Source: Granulicella arctica
GTDB taxonomy: Bacteria > Acidobacteriota > Terriglobia > Terriglobales > Acidobacteriaceae
Length of the DNA: 64,000 nucleotides
Direction of reading: 5' to 3'
NCBI RefSeq assembly: GCF_013410065.1
Contig: NZ_JACCCW010000001.1
Coordinates: 1,047,093 to 1,111,092, forward strand
The notes under the pieces are model-generated. The model had not been told where the DNA came from, did not search any database, and worked only from the letters and a program-made list of their open reading frames with translations. Shown piece after piece: positions 9,149-17,757 of the stretch (position 1 is its first letter; every line of letters starts with the position of its first letter). A program made the position numbers and the translations under genes.

Positions 9149-10039
9149 ATGCGGGGAGAGTGTTTGGCAGTTCTAGCAGTGCAGGCAATCCGAAGAATGC
9201 GTGGCGGCGCGCAGAGCCAGTTGATGCTCGGCGCCGACGGTAAGCTGTGGGTCGTCAAGTTCCAGAACAACCCGCAGCACCTCCGCGTCCTCGCCAACGA
9301 GCTCATCGCCACGCGCCTGGCAGAGGCCGTCGGCCTCAGTGTCCCGGTCACCGACGTCGTCGAGGTATCGGCCTGGCTCGTCACCAACACGCAGGACATG
9401 AGCGTCGAGCTCTCCCGCGGCGCACGCGAGCGCTACCGCCCCGGCCTCCAGTTCGGCAGCCAGTTCGTCGGCGGCCTCATGCCCGGGCAGGTCGTCGACT
9501 ACCTCCCCGAGCAGCAGCTCGAAGAGGTCCGCAACCTCGCCGAGTTCAGTGGCATGCTCTGCATCGACAAGTGGACCGGCAACTGCAACGGACGTCAGGC
9601 CGTCTTCGAGCGCCGCGCCCGCGAACGCAAGTACCGCGCCACCTTCATCGACCAGGGCTTCTGCTTCAACGCAGGCGAGTGGACCTTTCCCGACAGCCCC
9701 CTGCGCGGCGTCTACGCCCGCAACCAGGTCTATGCCCGCGTCACCGGCTGGCCCAGCTTCGAGCCCTGGCTCAGCCGCATCGAGACCATCGACGCCACCA
9801 CCCTCTGGCGCATCGCCGAGGCCGTCCCGCCCGAGTGGTACGGCGGAGACCTCAGCGACCTCGAGCGCCTGATGGAGCAGCTACTCCTCCGCCGAGGCCG
9901 CGTGCGCGAACTCATCGCATCCTTTCGAGACTCGGACCGCGCACCGTTCCCGTTATGGTCCAGAACCAGCACCATCGCCGTCCCACAGCAGTTCGCAGAA
10001 CCAAAGATCTTCCGCGGTACCGGTAAGTTTGTTATGTAA
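9149..10039 (+). CDS. HipA-like kinase (HipA_2 type)
   Basis: About 296 residues. Features are 'RRMRGGAQSQLMLGADGKLWV' (nucleotide loop, split here as RRMRGGAQSQ then LMLGADG), 'VVKFQNNPQHLRVLANELIA' (Lys strand and helix), 'MLCIDKWTGNCNGRQAVF' (catalytic Asp and Asn, resembling D-x-x-x-x-N of HipA kinases) and 'ATFIDQGFCFN' (metal-binding Asp). TTG 9164 may be the true start, because GGGGAGAG at 9152-9159 is a good ribosome site for it. Stand-alone HipA_2 proteins are commonly found next to DUF3037 proteins, as here. Whether it phosphorylates a tRNA synthetase as HipA does cannot be told from sequence. Confidence 0.75.
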   Translation: MRGECLAVLAVQAIRRMRGGAQSQLMLGADGKLWVVKFQNNPQHLRVLANELIATRLAEAVGLSVPVTDVVEVSAWLVTNTQDMSVELSRGARERYRPGLQFGSQFVGGLMPGQVVDYLPEQQLEEVRNLAEFSGMLCIDKWTGNCNGRQAVFERRARERKYRATFIDQGFCFNAGEWTFPDSPLRGVYARNQVYARVTGWPSFEPWLSRIETIDATTLWRIAEAVPPEWYGGDLSDLERLMEQLLLRRGRVRELIASFRDSDRAPFPLWSRTSTIAVPQQFAEPKIFRGTGKFVM

Positions 10040-10060
10040 AGAAAAACAAGCAAAGAGCTT

Positions 10061-10190
10061 TTTGAACCTGTTTAAAAATTGCTAGCGAAGCAGAGAGTTT
10101 TGAAAGGAAGGAAAAGAAGTTTTGAAAGGGAACGGCTTCAGCCGTGCCGTAAAGAGTAGAAAGAAGCGGGGCTTTAGCCCCTGAGGGAAT
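10061..10190 (+). repeat. Family C repeat, copy 1
   Basis: An interspersed element of about 130 bp with two hairpins: the 'aacggcttcagccgt' dyad and 'ggggctttagcccc'. The upstream portion (gaacctgtttaaaaattgc) matches copy 2 at 32088-32211. It fills the gap between the HipA-like kinase and its DUF3037 partner. Confidence 0.8.
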
Positions 10191-10288
10191 CGTTGCAACC
10201 GCACATCACTCCATAGTTCTTAAACAGCTTCTAAGCCGCTTTTCAACCTGGCCACAAACCTGCTACTAACCTCACGGAGGACGATGCA

Positions 10289-11107
10289 ATGAAAACCCGG
10301 CTGCCCTGCGAGTTCTTCCTCATCCGCTACGTCCCCGACGTCGTCAAAGGAGAGTTCACAAACATCGGCGTCCTGCTCCGCGAGGCCGGACGCGACGACA
10401 CCGCCGTCCTCCGCTTCACCCGCGACTGGAGCCGCGTCCGCTGCGTGGACGCCGCCGCCGACACCGAGATGCTCGAGGCCCTCGAGGTCGAGATCGGCGC
10501 GCGCCTCCGCACCAGCGCCACCGACATCAAGCCGGTCATGCAGGTACTGGAGGACACGCTCGCCAACTCGCTCCAGATCACCGAACCCCGCGCCTGCCTC
10601 GCCGAAAGCATCCCCGCCGAGCTCAACCAGCTCATGCGCATGTACGTCGAGCCCATCAAGGTCAAGACCACGCGCCTCCGCACCGGACGCGCCGCCATCA
10701 CCGCCGCCATGCGCTCCGAGTTCGAAACCGCAGGCGTCTGGCCGCTGATGCGCAAACGCATCACCGCATCGCTCTACACCGCGCCCGGCGATCCCATGAA
10801 GCTCGACTGCGGCTACCGCCCCAACGGCGTCATCCGCATCTTCCACGCCGTCTCGCTCGAAGGCGACCTCGAAGCAGCAAAGGTATTGGCCTTTTCAGCG
10901 CCGCAGCTCATCGAAGGCATCGCCCGCATCGAGCAGGCAAAGCTCGAGCTCACCGCCATCGTCGAGCCAGCCCGACAGCTCGACGACGAAACCACCGACA
11001 GCTACCGCTTCGGTGTAGAAACCATGCAGCGCCAGTCCATCCGCGTCATGACCGTCGCCGACCTGCCCCGCATCGCCGAAACCGCAAGAGTCGAACTACG
11101 TCTCTAA
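10289..11107 (+). CDS. DUF3037 protein, partner of the HipA-like kinase
   Basis: A 272-residue soluble protein starting at ATG 10289 behind ACGGAGGAC. The N-terminal pattern 'FFLIRYVPDVVKGEFTNIGV' with a following LLRE is characteristic of DUF3037 (R-Y-x-P-D-...-GE-x-N-I-G-V). The biochemical role is unknown. DUF3037 genes recur beside HipA_2 kinases, so a substrate, regulator or antitoxin-like role is possible but unproven. About 250 bp holding a family C repeat separate the two, so they may be transcribed together with a processing or stabilising hairpin between them. Confidence 0.7.
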   Translation: MKTRLPCEFFLIRYVPDVVKGEFTNIGVLLREAGRDDTAVLRFTRDWSRVRCVDAAADTEMLEALEVEIGARLRTSATDIKPVMQVLEDTLANSLQITEPRACLAESIPAELNQLMRMYVEPIKVKTTRLRTGRAAITAAMRSEFETAGVWPLMRKRITASLYTAPGDPMKLDCGYRPNGVIRIFHAVSLEGDLEAAKVLAFSAPQLIEGIARIEQAKLELTAIVEPARQLDDETTDSYRFGVETMQRQSIRVMTVADLPRIAETARVELRL

Positions 11108-11123
11108 CGATGCAAACGCGGCC

Positions 11124-11155
11124 TTGAAAGGGCACGGCTTCAGCCCCTGAGGGAA
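11124..11155 (+). repeat. Family C repeat, internally deleted copy
   Basis: The sequence 'ttgaaagggcacggcttcag' runs directly into 'cccctgagggaa', joining the first hairpin's left half to the second hairpin's right half. This is copies 1 and 2 with the middle removed. It follows the DUF3037 stop. Confidence 0.65.
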
Positions 11156-11210
11156 TATATGCCAGCACATCGCTTCATAACCCTCAGCCACTAAACAAGT
11201 TCGAAAACAA

Positions 11211-11600
11211 CTACCGCACAGCTCTTAGCGTAACCACCTCCGCGATGCTGAGAACAAGCGCATACGCAGCAAACAGAAAAGCCCCATACCGTCCCGCAGA
11301 CGCGATCTGAAGCCTCGGCATGAAGGTAGAGAAGTTCGAGAGCAGCACAGCCTCACCGAACATCCCCGGAAGCGCCAGAAGCAGAGTCGCAGACGCCCAG
11401 GCGGAGGAGGGAAGTCCAAGCAGCCGAAGAATCGCAATGCAGATCACGGCGCTCAGCACAGGAGACAGAATAAAGTTAGCCCAGTAACGCAGGCTCGTCG
11501 TCTCCAGCACAGCAGGCCCGCGAAGCCCATAGTAGATCGTCCCGATGACCCAAATGGCCAAGCCTGCAAAGAGTAGAGAAGCGATATCGTGCACTTTCAC
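11211..11600 (-). CDS. Small four-helix membrane protein, DUF5367-like
   Basis: A 129-residue integral membrane protein with about four hydrophobic segments (residues roughly 8-25, 42-62, 68-86 and 104-122). The start is GTG 11600, behind GGAGG on the minus strand. 'GTIYYGLRGPAVLETTSLRY' between helices 1 and 2 fits the DUF5367 family, which has no known function. It is divergent from a TetR gene, and two TetR-type palindromes lie between them, so it is probably repressed by that regulator and may be an efflux or membrane-stress factor. Confidence 0.6.
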   Translation of the reverse strand: MKVHDIASLLFAGLAIWVIGTIYYGLRGPAVLETTSLRYWANFILSPVLSAVICIAILRLLGLPSSAWASATLLLALPGMFGEAVLLSNFSTFMPRLQIASAGRYGAFLFAAYALVLSIAEVVTLRAVR

Positions 11601-11628
11601 GGTGTCCTCCGCAGAAGAAGCAGTATCA

Positions 11629-11667
11629 TGTACCAGTCGGTACAGTTAACTTGTACCACATGGTACA
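11629..11667. promoter_or_regulatory. Tandem TetR operators
   Basis: Two 16-bp palindromes of the form TGTACC-N4-GGTACA lie at 11629-11644 and 11652-11667. Their centres are 23 bp apart, about two helical turns. They fill the space between the divergent membrane protein and TetR genes, which suggests cooperative binding and autoregulation. Confidence 0.85.
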
Positions 11668-11679
11668 TCAAGAGGCAAG

Positions 11680-12261
11680 ATGCAACAGAAAGATCGAGAA
11701 GACCACGAGCAGCTAGTCGAAGCGTGCCTCAACGCCTTCATCGCCGCTGGCACGCTGGACATGAGCCTCGACCAGTTGGCAGGCAAAGTAGGCATCAGCA
11801 AGCGCATGCTGATCCACTACTTCGGCGGTCGTGACGATCTGGAAGAGCGCGTCATGGCAAGGCTCGAAGAGAGGTTGCGAGCGAGATTCTCCGCCTCATC
11901 TCTGCCCCCAGGCATCTCCATGCAAGCCGTCGTCATGGCCCTATGGGACCAGACCACCGCTCCAGAATCCCGAGGCGTCCTCCTGCTCATCATGGACGTC
12001 ACTCGACGCGGCTGGAGCGGTTCAGATCGCGCAAAAGCCTTCTACAAAGAGCAGCAGCGGCTATGGGTTGAGCTGCTCCTCAAGTTCTTACCCAATGCAG
12101 CCGCAGCCGAAGAACTGTTGCAGCTCTTCCAGGGAGCCTTGCTCATCTTCCTCGTCACAGGAGATCGCGAACAGGGCAGACGCTCCCTCGAGCGGCTAGT
12201 TTCGAGAAACTTACCGCCGCAGGAAAACAAGAAGCTCCTGAAAAAGAAGAAGAAAAAGTAG
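11680..12261 (+). CDS. TetR-family transcriptional regulator
   Basis: A 193-residue repressor. The N-terminal helix-turn-helix is 'MSLDQLAGKVGISKRMLIHY', followed by FGGRDDL. The C-terminal half is a helical ligand and dimer domain. It probably controls itself and the divergent DUF5367-like gene through the two dyads immediately upstream of its start. The last ten residues are almost all lysine (KKLLKKKKKK), encoded by an AAG/AAA run. That is odd for TetR proteins and could aid DNA binding or result from slippage. Ligand unknown. Confidence 0.85.
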   Translation: MQQKDREDHEQLVEACLNAFIAAGTLDMSLDQLAGKVGISKRMLIHYFGGRDDLEERVMARLEERLRARFSASSLPPGISMQAVVMALWDQTTAPESRGVLLLIMDVTRRGWSGSDRAKAFYKEQQRLWVELLLKFLPNAAAAEELLQLFQGALLIFLVTGDREQGRRSLERLVSRNLPPQENKKLLKKKKKK

Positions 12262-12285
12262 TTCCTCATTCGCTTGGAATGCAGC

Positions 12286-12317
12286 AGGCACGGCCCACAG
12301 GGCGTGCCTTTTCTCTT
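12286..12317 (+). terminator. Intrinsic terminator after tetR
   Basis: The stem AGGCACG(g)CCC / GGGCGTGCCT with a 3-nt loop is followed by TTTTCTCTTT. It ends the cargo block just before the portal gene. Confidence 0.8.
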
Positions 12318-12359
12318 TGCGCAGAACAACACAAAAATATGTAACCAAAGGAGTCACAT

Positions 12360-13631
12360 ATGGGAGTCGGAACCGCAGTAAAAACGATCTGGCAGCGATT
12401 CGCAGGAGCGGAAACCATCGCAGCAGCAGCCGACACGCGCAAGACCATCGCGCTGCCCTCCATCATGAACCCCCAACGTAACGGCCAGCCCGCGATCCCC
12501 AAGGCGACCCCCGCAAACCTCCGCCTCTTCGCCCAGACCCCCATCGCCCGCCGCGCCATCAACCTCGTCAAAGATCGCATCGCCAGCATGGACTGGCAGA
12601 TCAAGGTCCGCCGCGGCTTCACCAACGTCACCGGCGAAGACGCCACCGCACGCATGAACATCCTCCGCCGCTGCCTCGAAGAGCCCAACGCCTCCGACAG
12701 CTTCCGCGTCCTCTGGGAGCAGGTCCTCGAAGACATCCTCGTCGGCGGCTTCGGCGCCGTCGAGATGGAGCTCTCCGGCGACCCGCTCAAGCCCTTCCAC
12801 CTCTGGCCCGTCGACGGCGCCACCATCCAAATCGACCCGCGCTGGAACGGCGACCCCGCAACCCCGCGCTACGCCCAGCTTCAGGGCACGCCCGGCAGCA
12901 GCAAGCAGATCCCGCTCCTCGACGACGAGCTCGTGTACATCCGCCTCAACCCGCGCACCCATACTCCCTTCGGCCTCGGCCGCGTCGAGGTCGCCTTCGA
13001 GACCATCACCCAGTTCCTCGGCGCCAACCGCTACGCCGGACGCCTCGCCTCCAACTCCGTCGTGCAGTACGCTCTCTGGCTCAACGAGGCCACGCCCGAG
13101 CAGCACGACCGCCTCATCCGCTGGTGGCAGGACGAGATCGAGGGCACCGGCCGCGTTCCCATCCTCTCCTGCGAGCAGAAGCCCGAGGTCCTTCGCTTCG
13201 CCGGCGGCACCGACGCCGACCTCCGCCTCCAGTGGCAGGAGTTCCTCATCACCATGATCGCCAACGCCTTCGACCTGCCGCCCATGCTCCTCGGCCTCGC
13301 CGGCAACGTCAACCGCTCCACCGCCAGCGAGCTCGCCGACGAAGCCTTCCAGAGCGCCATCGCGCCCGTCGCCAAGCTCCTCGCCGGACACATCACCCGC
13401 GACCTCTTCAGCAAGAAGCTCAACTGGCCCGAGTTCGAATTTTGCTTCAACGACCTCGAAAGCCGCGACGACATGGAGACCGTCCAGATCCAGACCGAGC
13501 TCCTCAAGGCCGGTGTCCTCACCATCGCCGAAGTCCGCAAGCAGCGCGGCCTAGAAGCCCTGCCCAGCGCCCAGGACCGCGAGGTCGCCGCACCCATCGA
13601 AGCCCCCGCAACCGAGGAGATCCCCCAGTGA
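12360..13631 (+). CDS. Phage portal protein
   Basis: A 423-residue protein. ATG 12360 lies behind AAAGGAG. Family signs include 'RRAINLVKDRIASMDWQIKV' near residue 62, 'GFGAVEMELSGDPLKPFHLW', 'HTPFGLGRVEVA' and 'AFDLPPMLLGL', as in HK97-type portals that form the dodecameric DNA channel at the capsid vertex. It is intact. It overlaps the next gene by four bases (GTGA). The nearest other packaging gene, terminase, is 4 kb upstream beyond unrelated cargo, and capsid and protease genes are not in the window; they may lie to the left. Confidence 0.85.
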   Translation: MGVGTAVKTIWQRFAGAETIAAAADTRKTIALPSIMNPQRNGQPAIPKATPANLRLFAQTPIARRAINLVKDRIASMDWQIKVRRGFTNVTGEDATARMNILRRCLEEPNASDSFRVLWEQVLEDILVGGFGAVEMELSGDPLKPFHLWPVDGATIQIDPRWNGDPATPRYAQLQGTPGSSKQIPLLDDELVYIRLNPRTHTPFGLGRVEVAFETITQFLGANRYAGRLASNSVVQYALWLNEATPEQHDRLIRWWQDEIEGTGRVPILSCEQKPEVLRFAGGTDADLRLQWQEFLITMIANAFDLPPMLLGLAGNVNRSTASELADEAFQSAIAPVAKLLAGHITRDLFSKKLNWPEFEFCFNDLESRDDMETVQIQTELLKAGVLTIAEVRKQRGLEALPSAQDREVAAPIEAPATEEIPQ

Positions 13632-15958
13632 CACTCACCATCGACAACCTCAACGGCCTCGGCCCCATCGACTACACCGCCGCGCTCGACGCCACCTCTC
13701 CATTGGAGATAGCCCGCACGCTCAACCAGCCCACGCGCTGCATCGGCCTGCTTGCTCTAAGCACACAAGCCGTACCCGCACGCCGCGCCCGCGTCATCCT
13801 CACCGCCGACAACGGAACCATCCTCTTCACCGGCTACATCGCCACCGAGTCCGTGCAGGAGTACCTCGGCGCGGGCCTCACCGGCCCCGTCTACCGCACC
13901 ACCTTCAACGCCATCAGCGACGAGTGGCTGCTCGACAAACAGACCGTCCTCTTCAACGGAGCGGGCTACGCCGAGGCAGGCGGCACCGTCTTCACCACCC
14001 TCACCAACCGCGTCGACGCCACACTCTTCACCACCACCGGCGTCCAGAGCGGCCGCGCCGTCGGTGTCTTCCTCCCCGAAGAGGCCCAAACCTGGTCCGC
14101 CAACGCAGCCGCCGTCGCAGGCAGCACCTACGCCGCCTATCGCGCCATCAACGGAGCCCTCACCCTCCAACCCGCAGCCAGCGTCACCCACACCTTCACC
14201 GACGGAGACGGCACACTACAAATCGCCGCGCTCAAAACCGCCTCCGTCAAGGAGCTCGCAAATGATGTAACCGTCACCGGAGCAATCGAACCCGCCGCCG
14301 TCGTCACCGAGATCTTCATCGGCGACGGCACCACCACCGTCTTCGATCTCACCGAAGATCCCTTCATCCCAACCCACACCGCCAACAGCAAATACGTCAT
14401 CAACGATAGCTTCAACACCGGCATCTTCAACCCGCAGGTATGGACCGTCACCGATCCCGCCGCAAACCTCGGCTTCACCAGCAACGGCCTTCTGCTCAAC
14501 GGCGGCAACGGCTCCGACGGCGAGACCACCCTCACCGCAATCGACGCCATCGAGATGGGCGGCACACTCGTCATCGAAGCAGGCAGCCTGCAACTCAACA
14601 CCGCCAGCGACGGCGTCCTCTGCGGCCTCTATCAAGGCGGGGTTGCCCGCGCCAACTGCTTCGCCGGATACAACGTCCGCCAGAGCGCAGGCGCCACCAT
14701 CATCACGCCCTTCATCAACGGAGCCGAGGTCGGAACCAGCTACACCATACTGACCGGCCACAGTTACACATTCCGCATCCGCCTGCACTGCGCCGAGATC
14801 CAACGCGTCCTCCAGACCTACTACGCCATGGTCGACGGCGCAGTCGAGAGCTTCGGCGGCGGCTTCATCAACGCTCCCATGCAAGCCGTCTTCGAGTACA
14901 TCGACCTCGGCAACTCCTCCACCACCCCAGCGACGATCCTCTACGACACCGCCGTCGCAGGACCCATCGCCAACACACCCGCCAACTGCATCTTCGCCGC
15001 CGTCGATAGCGTGCAGCTCTTCGGCTCCATGGGCTACTGCCGCATCACCCAGACCGGCGCTACCTGGATCACCAGCACCCTCCCCAGCGGCACGGTCTAC
15101 ACCCGTCTCCTCGGCGCATCCGGCGAGGGCGTCGACGGCAAAGTATCAAGCACCGGAAAGGTTACATTCTTCGCCGGACGCATCCCCATCGCAGACGAAA
15201 TTGTAACCGTAACGTATCGTATGCGACAGCGCTCCGTAGCACGCCAGCAAAACCCCACCAGCATCGCGGAAGAAGCCGCAGGCAACGCCCCCGGAACCGC
15301 CGCCTGGCTCGGCAAAGTCCTCAAGCCCATCGCACGCAGCACACCCGACTGCGAGAGCGCCGCCGCCGCCATCCTCAGCTTCGCCTCCGCCCGCGCCGCC
15401 GCCATCGCCGGAACCTACATCGCCCTCAACCCGCAGCAGACAGCCGACATCTGGCCCGGCGACCTCCTCGCCCTCACCACCAACGGCACCACCACCAGCG
15501 TGCTCGTCCGCCGCATCGCCATCGCATGCGGCGCAGCCTCACCCGAGCTCCTCACCTACACCATCGCCTTCGCCAACGACTGGGCCGAAGGCCTCGGCAT
15601 CCACCTCTCCGAAGCCGTCGCAACCGACGCCCTGCTCCCACTCACCGCATTGAACGGCCCCGCAACCGTCCTGCCGACGCTCCTGCAACTCACCGTCATC
15701 AGCGCCAGCACGACCGCCTTGCAGATCGACGCAGGCACCGCCCCACCCACCGGAGGAGGCTTCGAGGTCCGCCGCCGCGACGGCGACTTCGGCCCCACTA
15801 TCGATCAAGACCTCGTCCTCCGCAGCCCCGTCCGCAGCTTCGCCATCCCCCGCGAGGCCCAGGTCGAGCAGTACTTCGTCCGCATGTACGACGGCTCCAA
15901 CCCACCCGTCTACTCCCGCTTCTCAAGCGCCGTCTTCACCGACATCCCCGTCGCATAA
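13628..15958 (+). CDS. Large phage tail/hub-like protein
   Basis: A 776-residue protein starting at GTG 13628, which overlaps the portal stop. The N-terminal part ('RTLNQPTRCIGLLALSTQ', then 'ARVILTADNGTILFTGYIAT') resembles the first domain of baseplate-hub or minor tail proteins of siphophages. The centre holds a jelly-roll-like insertion (about 260-440), and the C-terminus an Ig/FnIII-like beta module ending 'YFVRMYDGSNPPVYSRFSSA'. Hub proteins connect the tail tube to fibres and lytic modules. Translational coupling to the portal is unusual, since hub genes normally follow the tape measure. No tape-measure gene is in the window. Confidence 0.6.
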   Translation: MTLTIDNLNGLGPIDYTAALDATSPLEIARTLNQPTRCIGLLALSTQAVPARRARVILTADNGTILFTGYIATESVQEYLGAGLTGPVYRTTFNAISDEWLLDKQTVLFNGAGYAEAGGTVFTTLTNRVDATLFTTTGVQSGRAVGVFLPEEAQTWSANAAAVAGSTYAAYRAINGALTLQPAASVTHTFTDGDGTLQIAALKTASVKELANDVTVTGAIEPAAVVTEIFIGDGTTTVFDLTEDPFIPTHTANSKYVINDSFNTGIFNPQVWTVTDPAANLGFTSNGLLLNGGNGSDGETTLTAIDAIEMGGTLVIEAGSLQLNTASDGVLCGLYQGGVARANCFAGYNVRQSAGATIITPFINGAEVGTSYTILTGHSYTFRIRLHCAEIQRVLQTYYAMVDGAVESFGGGFINAPMQAVFEYIDLGNSSTTPATILYDTAVAGPIANTPANCIFAAVDSVQLFGSMGYCRITQTGATWITSTLPSGTVYTRLLGASGEGVDGKVSSTGKVTFFAGRIPIADEIVTVTYRMRQRSVARQQNPTSIAEEAAGNAPGTAAWLGKVLKPIARSTPDCESAAAAILSFASARAAAIAGTYIALNPQQTADIWPGDLLALTTNGTTTSVLVRRIAIACGAASPELLTYTIAFANDWAEGLGIHLSEAVATDALLPLTALNGPATVLPTLLQLTVISASTTALQIDAGTAPPTGGGFEVRRRDGDFGPTIDQDLVLRSPVRSFAIPREAQVEQYFVRMYDGSNPPVYSRFSSAVFTDIPVA

Positions 15959-15985
15959 ACAAGCCGCATAAACAAGTCGCATAAA
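15951..15985 (+). repeat. Three 13-bp tandem repeats at the tail gene stop
   Basis: The unit (t/c)cgcataaacaag occurs three times, at 15951, 15964 and 15977. The first copy contains the tail gene's TAA stop, and each repeat carries a TAA in that frame or nearby. This probably arose by slippage. Confidence 0.7.
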
Positions 15986-16005
15986 CCCTTACAAGGAGGA
16001 CCACC

Positions 16006-16227
16006 ATGACCGAATTCGAAGCACAGGCCCTCGCCGACCTGAGCGTCCTCAAAAGCCAGATGCAGCAGCTCATGGGCATCGGCCAACCCGGCCGCATCGA
16101 CCAGCTCGAAGCCCGCGTCCAACACCACGAACGATCCCTCCAACGCCTCAAGGGCCTCTCCGCCGCATTCGGAAGCGCCCTCACCATCCTCCACCTCACC
16201 ATCAGCTACCTCGCCGGAAGACGCTGA
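16006..16227 (+). CDS. XhlA-like small phage membrane protein
   Basis: A 73-residue protein starting at ATG 16006 behind AAGGAGGACC. Residues 8-55 predict a coiled coil ('RIDQLEARVQHHERSLQRL'), and residues 52-70 form one membrane segment ('GSALTILHLTISYLAG'). This is the plan of XhlA haemolysin/holin-accessory proteins, which sit in lysis cassettes at the end of tail operons. No endolysin or second holin follows, so the lysis module, if any, is incomplete here. Confidence 0.6.
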   Translation: MTEFEAQALADLSVLKSQMQQLMGIGQPGRIDQLEARVQHHERSLQRLKGLSAAFGSALTILHLTISYLAGRR

Positions 16228-16261
16228 CCACCGCTGCTTGTTGTTCGTTCATCCAACCAAA

Positions 16262-16348
16262 CTGCCACCCTGAGCGAAGCCCATCGCAGCCTCATCGCGA
16301 TGGGCTCAGCCGAAGAACCTGCCTTCGTCCTTGTCGTTGCTCGTTCTA
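16262..16348 (+). repeat. Family A repeat, copy with a long central hairpin
   Basis: A divergent A copy (ccaccctgagcgaag ... ttgtcgttgctcgttct). Its centre is a perfect 10-bp hairpin, AGCCCATCGC (16278-16287) with GCGATGGGCT (16297-16306), much longer than in other copies but at the same place in the element. Confidence 0.8.
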
Positions 16349-16354
16349 CCCACC

Positions 16355-16391
16355 AAAAAACAAGCGGCGACCGGAAACCCCAGTCGCCGCA
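16355..16391 (-). terminator. Intrinsic terminator of the M56 peptidase gene
   Basis: Read on the minus strand, GCGGCGAC / GTCGCCGC arms enclose an 11-nt loop and are followed by TTGTTTTTT. It lies 14 bp after the peptidase stop. Confidence 0.85.
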
Positions 16392-16404
16392 AGCCAAAAC
16401 ATCA

Positions 16405-17757
16405 CTAATTCGCGAGCGAATAGTGCACCGTAATCGTAGTCTCCACTTCTGTCGGATTCCCATTCAGCAGATACGGCTTGTAAGTCCATTCCCGCACCGC
16501 ATTGATCGCACTCGTGTCAAAGTCCGACCGCAGACTCTTCTTTACGCGAAGATTCTGTACCGTCCCATCCTTCCCAATCACCGCATCAAGAACCACAGCC
16601 CCGCTGATCCCGTCCTTCTTCCCCTCCTCCGGATATTCCGGAGTCTTCTTGGAAATGTTCTGCCCCGCCATCACCTCGCCCGGCACCTTCTTCGCCGAAG
16701 CACCGCCAGCCGGAGCCGCAGCCGTCATCGGCACAGGAGCCGCAACCTCCATCCGCAACGCCATAGCCGACCCGCACGTCACCACACCCAACCCCACACA
16801 CGCCGCCGCCATCACCAGCCGCCGCGCACCATGCATCTCCACACGCTTCTCTGTCAGGTTCATAACTCTCCTCTCAAACATGTTGGCATCGAATATCCCG
16901 ATGGCATGAAGTGTCCTGACCGGCGTCCCCTCCACAAGCAGCGACGCCAGCCGCAGCAGCGACCGTGCATACCTCTCCCTTCCCGCGACAGCCTCCGCCG
17001 CCATCGCATCACACACCATCTCCCGCGTAGCCGCCACCCGCGCCCGCGTCAGCCACATCGCCGGATGAAACACCACCGGCAGCGACACCACCCCATACAC
17101 CGCGTTCTTCACAAAATCCCACCGCCGCATATGCGCAAACTCATGCGCCACCACCGCATCCCAATCACCCTCCGCCACACCCTCAAGAAACCCCAGAGGC
17201 ACCAGCATCACCCCACGCCGAACCCCCACCGTCACCGGCCCCGCCGTCATCGCAGACACCGCCATCGTCGCCGAACTCACACCCATCACCCGCTCAAGCC
17301 GCTCCCAACGAACCGCCGCATCCCCCACCAACATCACCCGCTCCGCCCGCCGCCGCATCACGCCCGTCTTCCACAAACCCCAACCCATCCGAGCCGCAAA
17401 ATACAACACGCACCCCACATACGCGACAGCAATCCCAGCCAGCACCGCCGCAGGCAGCCGCAACACACTCACCCCCGAAGCCGCACCACCCACCACATCC
17501 ACCCGCACCGAGCCACCCCCACCAGCACCATGCGAACCCACCAGCGCCCAGGCCTTCCGCAGCAACTCACCCACCCGCAACGAGCAAGCCGGCAGCACCG
17601 CCTCCAGCACGAGCGCACTCACCCACACCCGATGCTCCATCCGCGCCCCACCTCGCCGCACCAGCCGAGCCGCAACCCACGCCGCCGCAAACACCAACGG
17701 CGCCTGCCACAACGCATTCACCAGATACCCCAACACCCAGCTCTCGAGTCCGTTCAT
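16405..17757 (-). CDS. M56 (BlaR1/MecR1-like) membrane metallopeptidase with TonB C-terminal domain
   Basis: A 450-residue membrane protein. There are N-terminal hydrophobic helices (about 10-32, 46-62 and 103-122), the zinc-protease motif HEFAH at 205-209 on a cytoplasmic loop, further helices at 215-235 and near 315-335, then a periplasmic tail whose last 85 residues ('PEYPEEGKKDGISGAVVLD', 'INAVREWTYKPYLLNGNPTE') form a TonB_C energy-transducer-type domain. It overlaps the BlaI-like gene by four bases, so the two are co-translated. By analogy with BlaR1 it senses a periplasmic signal and cleaves the repressor. Instead of a penicillin-binding sensor it carries TonB_C, and no beta-lactamase gene is near. 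Confidence 0.85.
   Translation of the reverse strand: MNGLESWVLGYLVNALWQAPLVFAAAWVAARLVRRGGARMEHRVWVSALVLEAVLPACSLRVGELLRKAWALVGSHGAGGGGSVRVDVVGGAASGVSVLRLPAAVLAGIAVAYVGCVLYFAARMGWGLWKTGVMRRRAERVMLVGDAAVRWERLERVMGVSSATMAVSAMTAGPVTVGVRRGVMLVPLGFLEGVAEGDWDAVVAHEFAHMRRWDFVKNAVYGVVSLPVVFHPAMWLTRARVAATREMVCDAMAAEAVAGRERYARSLLRLASLLVEGTPVRTLHAIGIFDANMFERRVMNLTEKRVEMHGARRLVMAAACVGLGVVTCGSAMALRMEVAAPVPMTAAAPAGGASAKKVPGEVMAGQNISKKTPEYPEEGKKDGISGAVVLDAVIGKDGTVQNLRVKKSLRSDFDTSAINAVREWTYKPYLLNGNPTEVETTITVHYSLAN

Noticed and set aside
12286..12317. Phage attachment site at the end of the cargo block
   Set aside because: The inverted repeat has a stem, loop and T-run typical of a terminator. I found no matching direct repeat at the other side of the cargo (near 8334).
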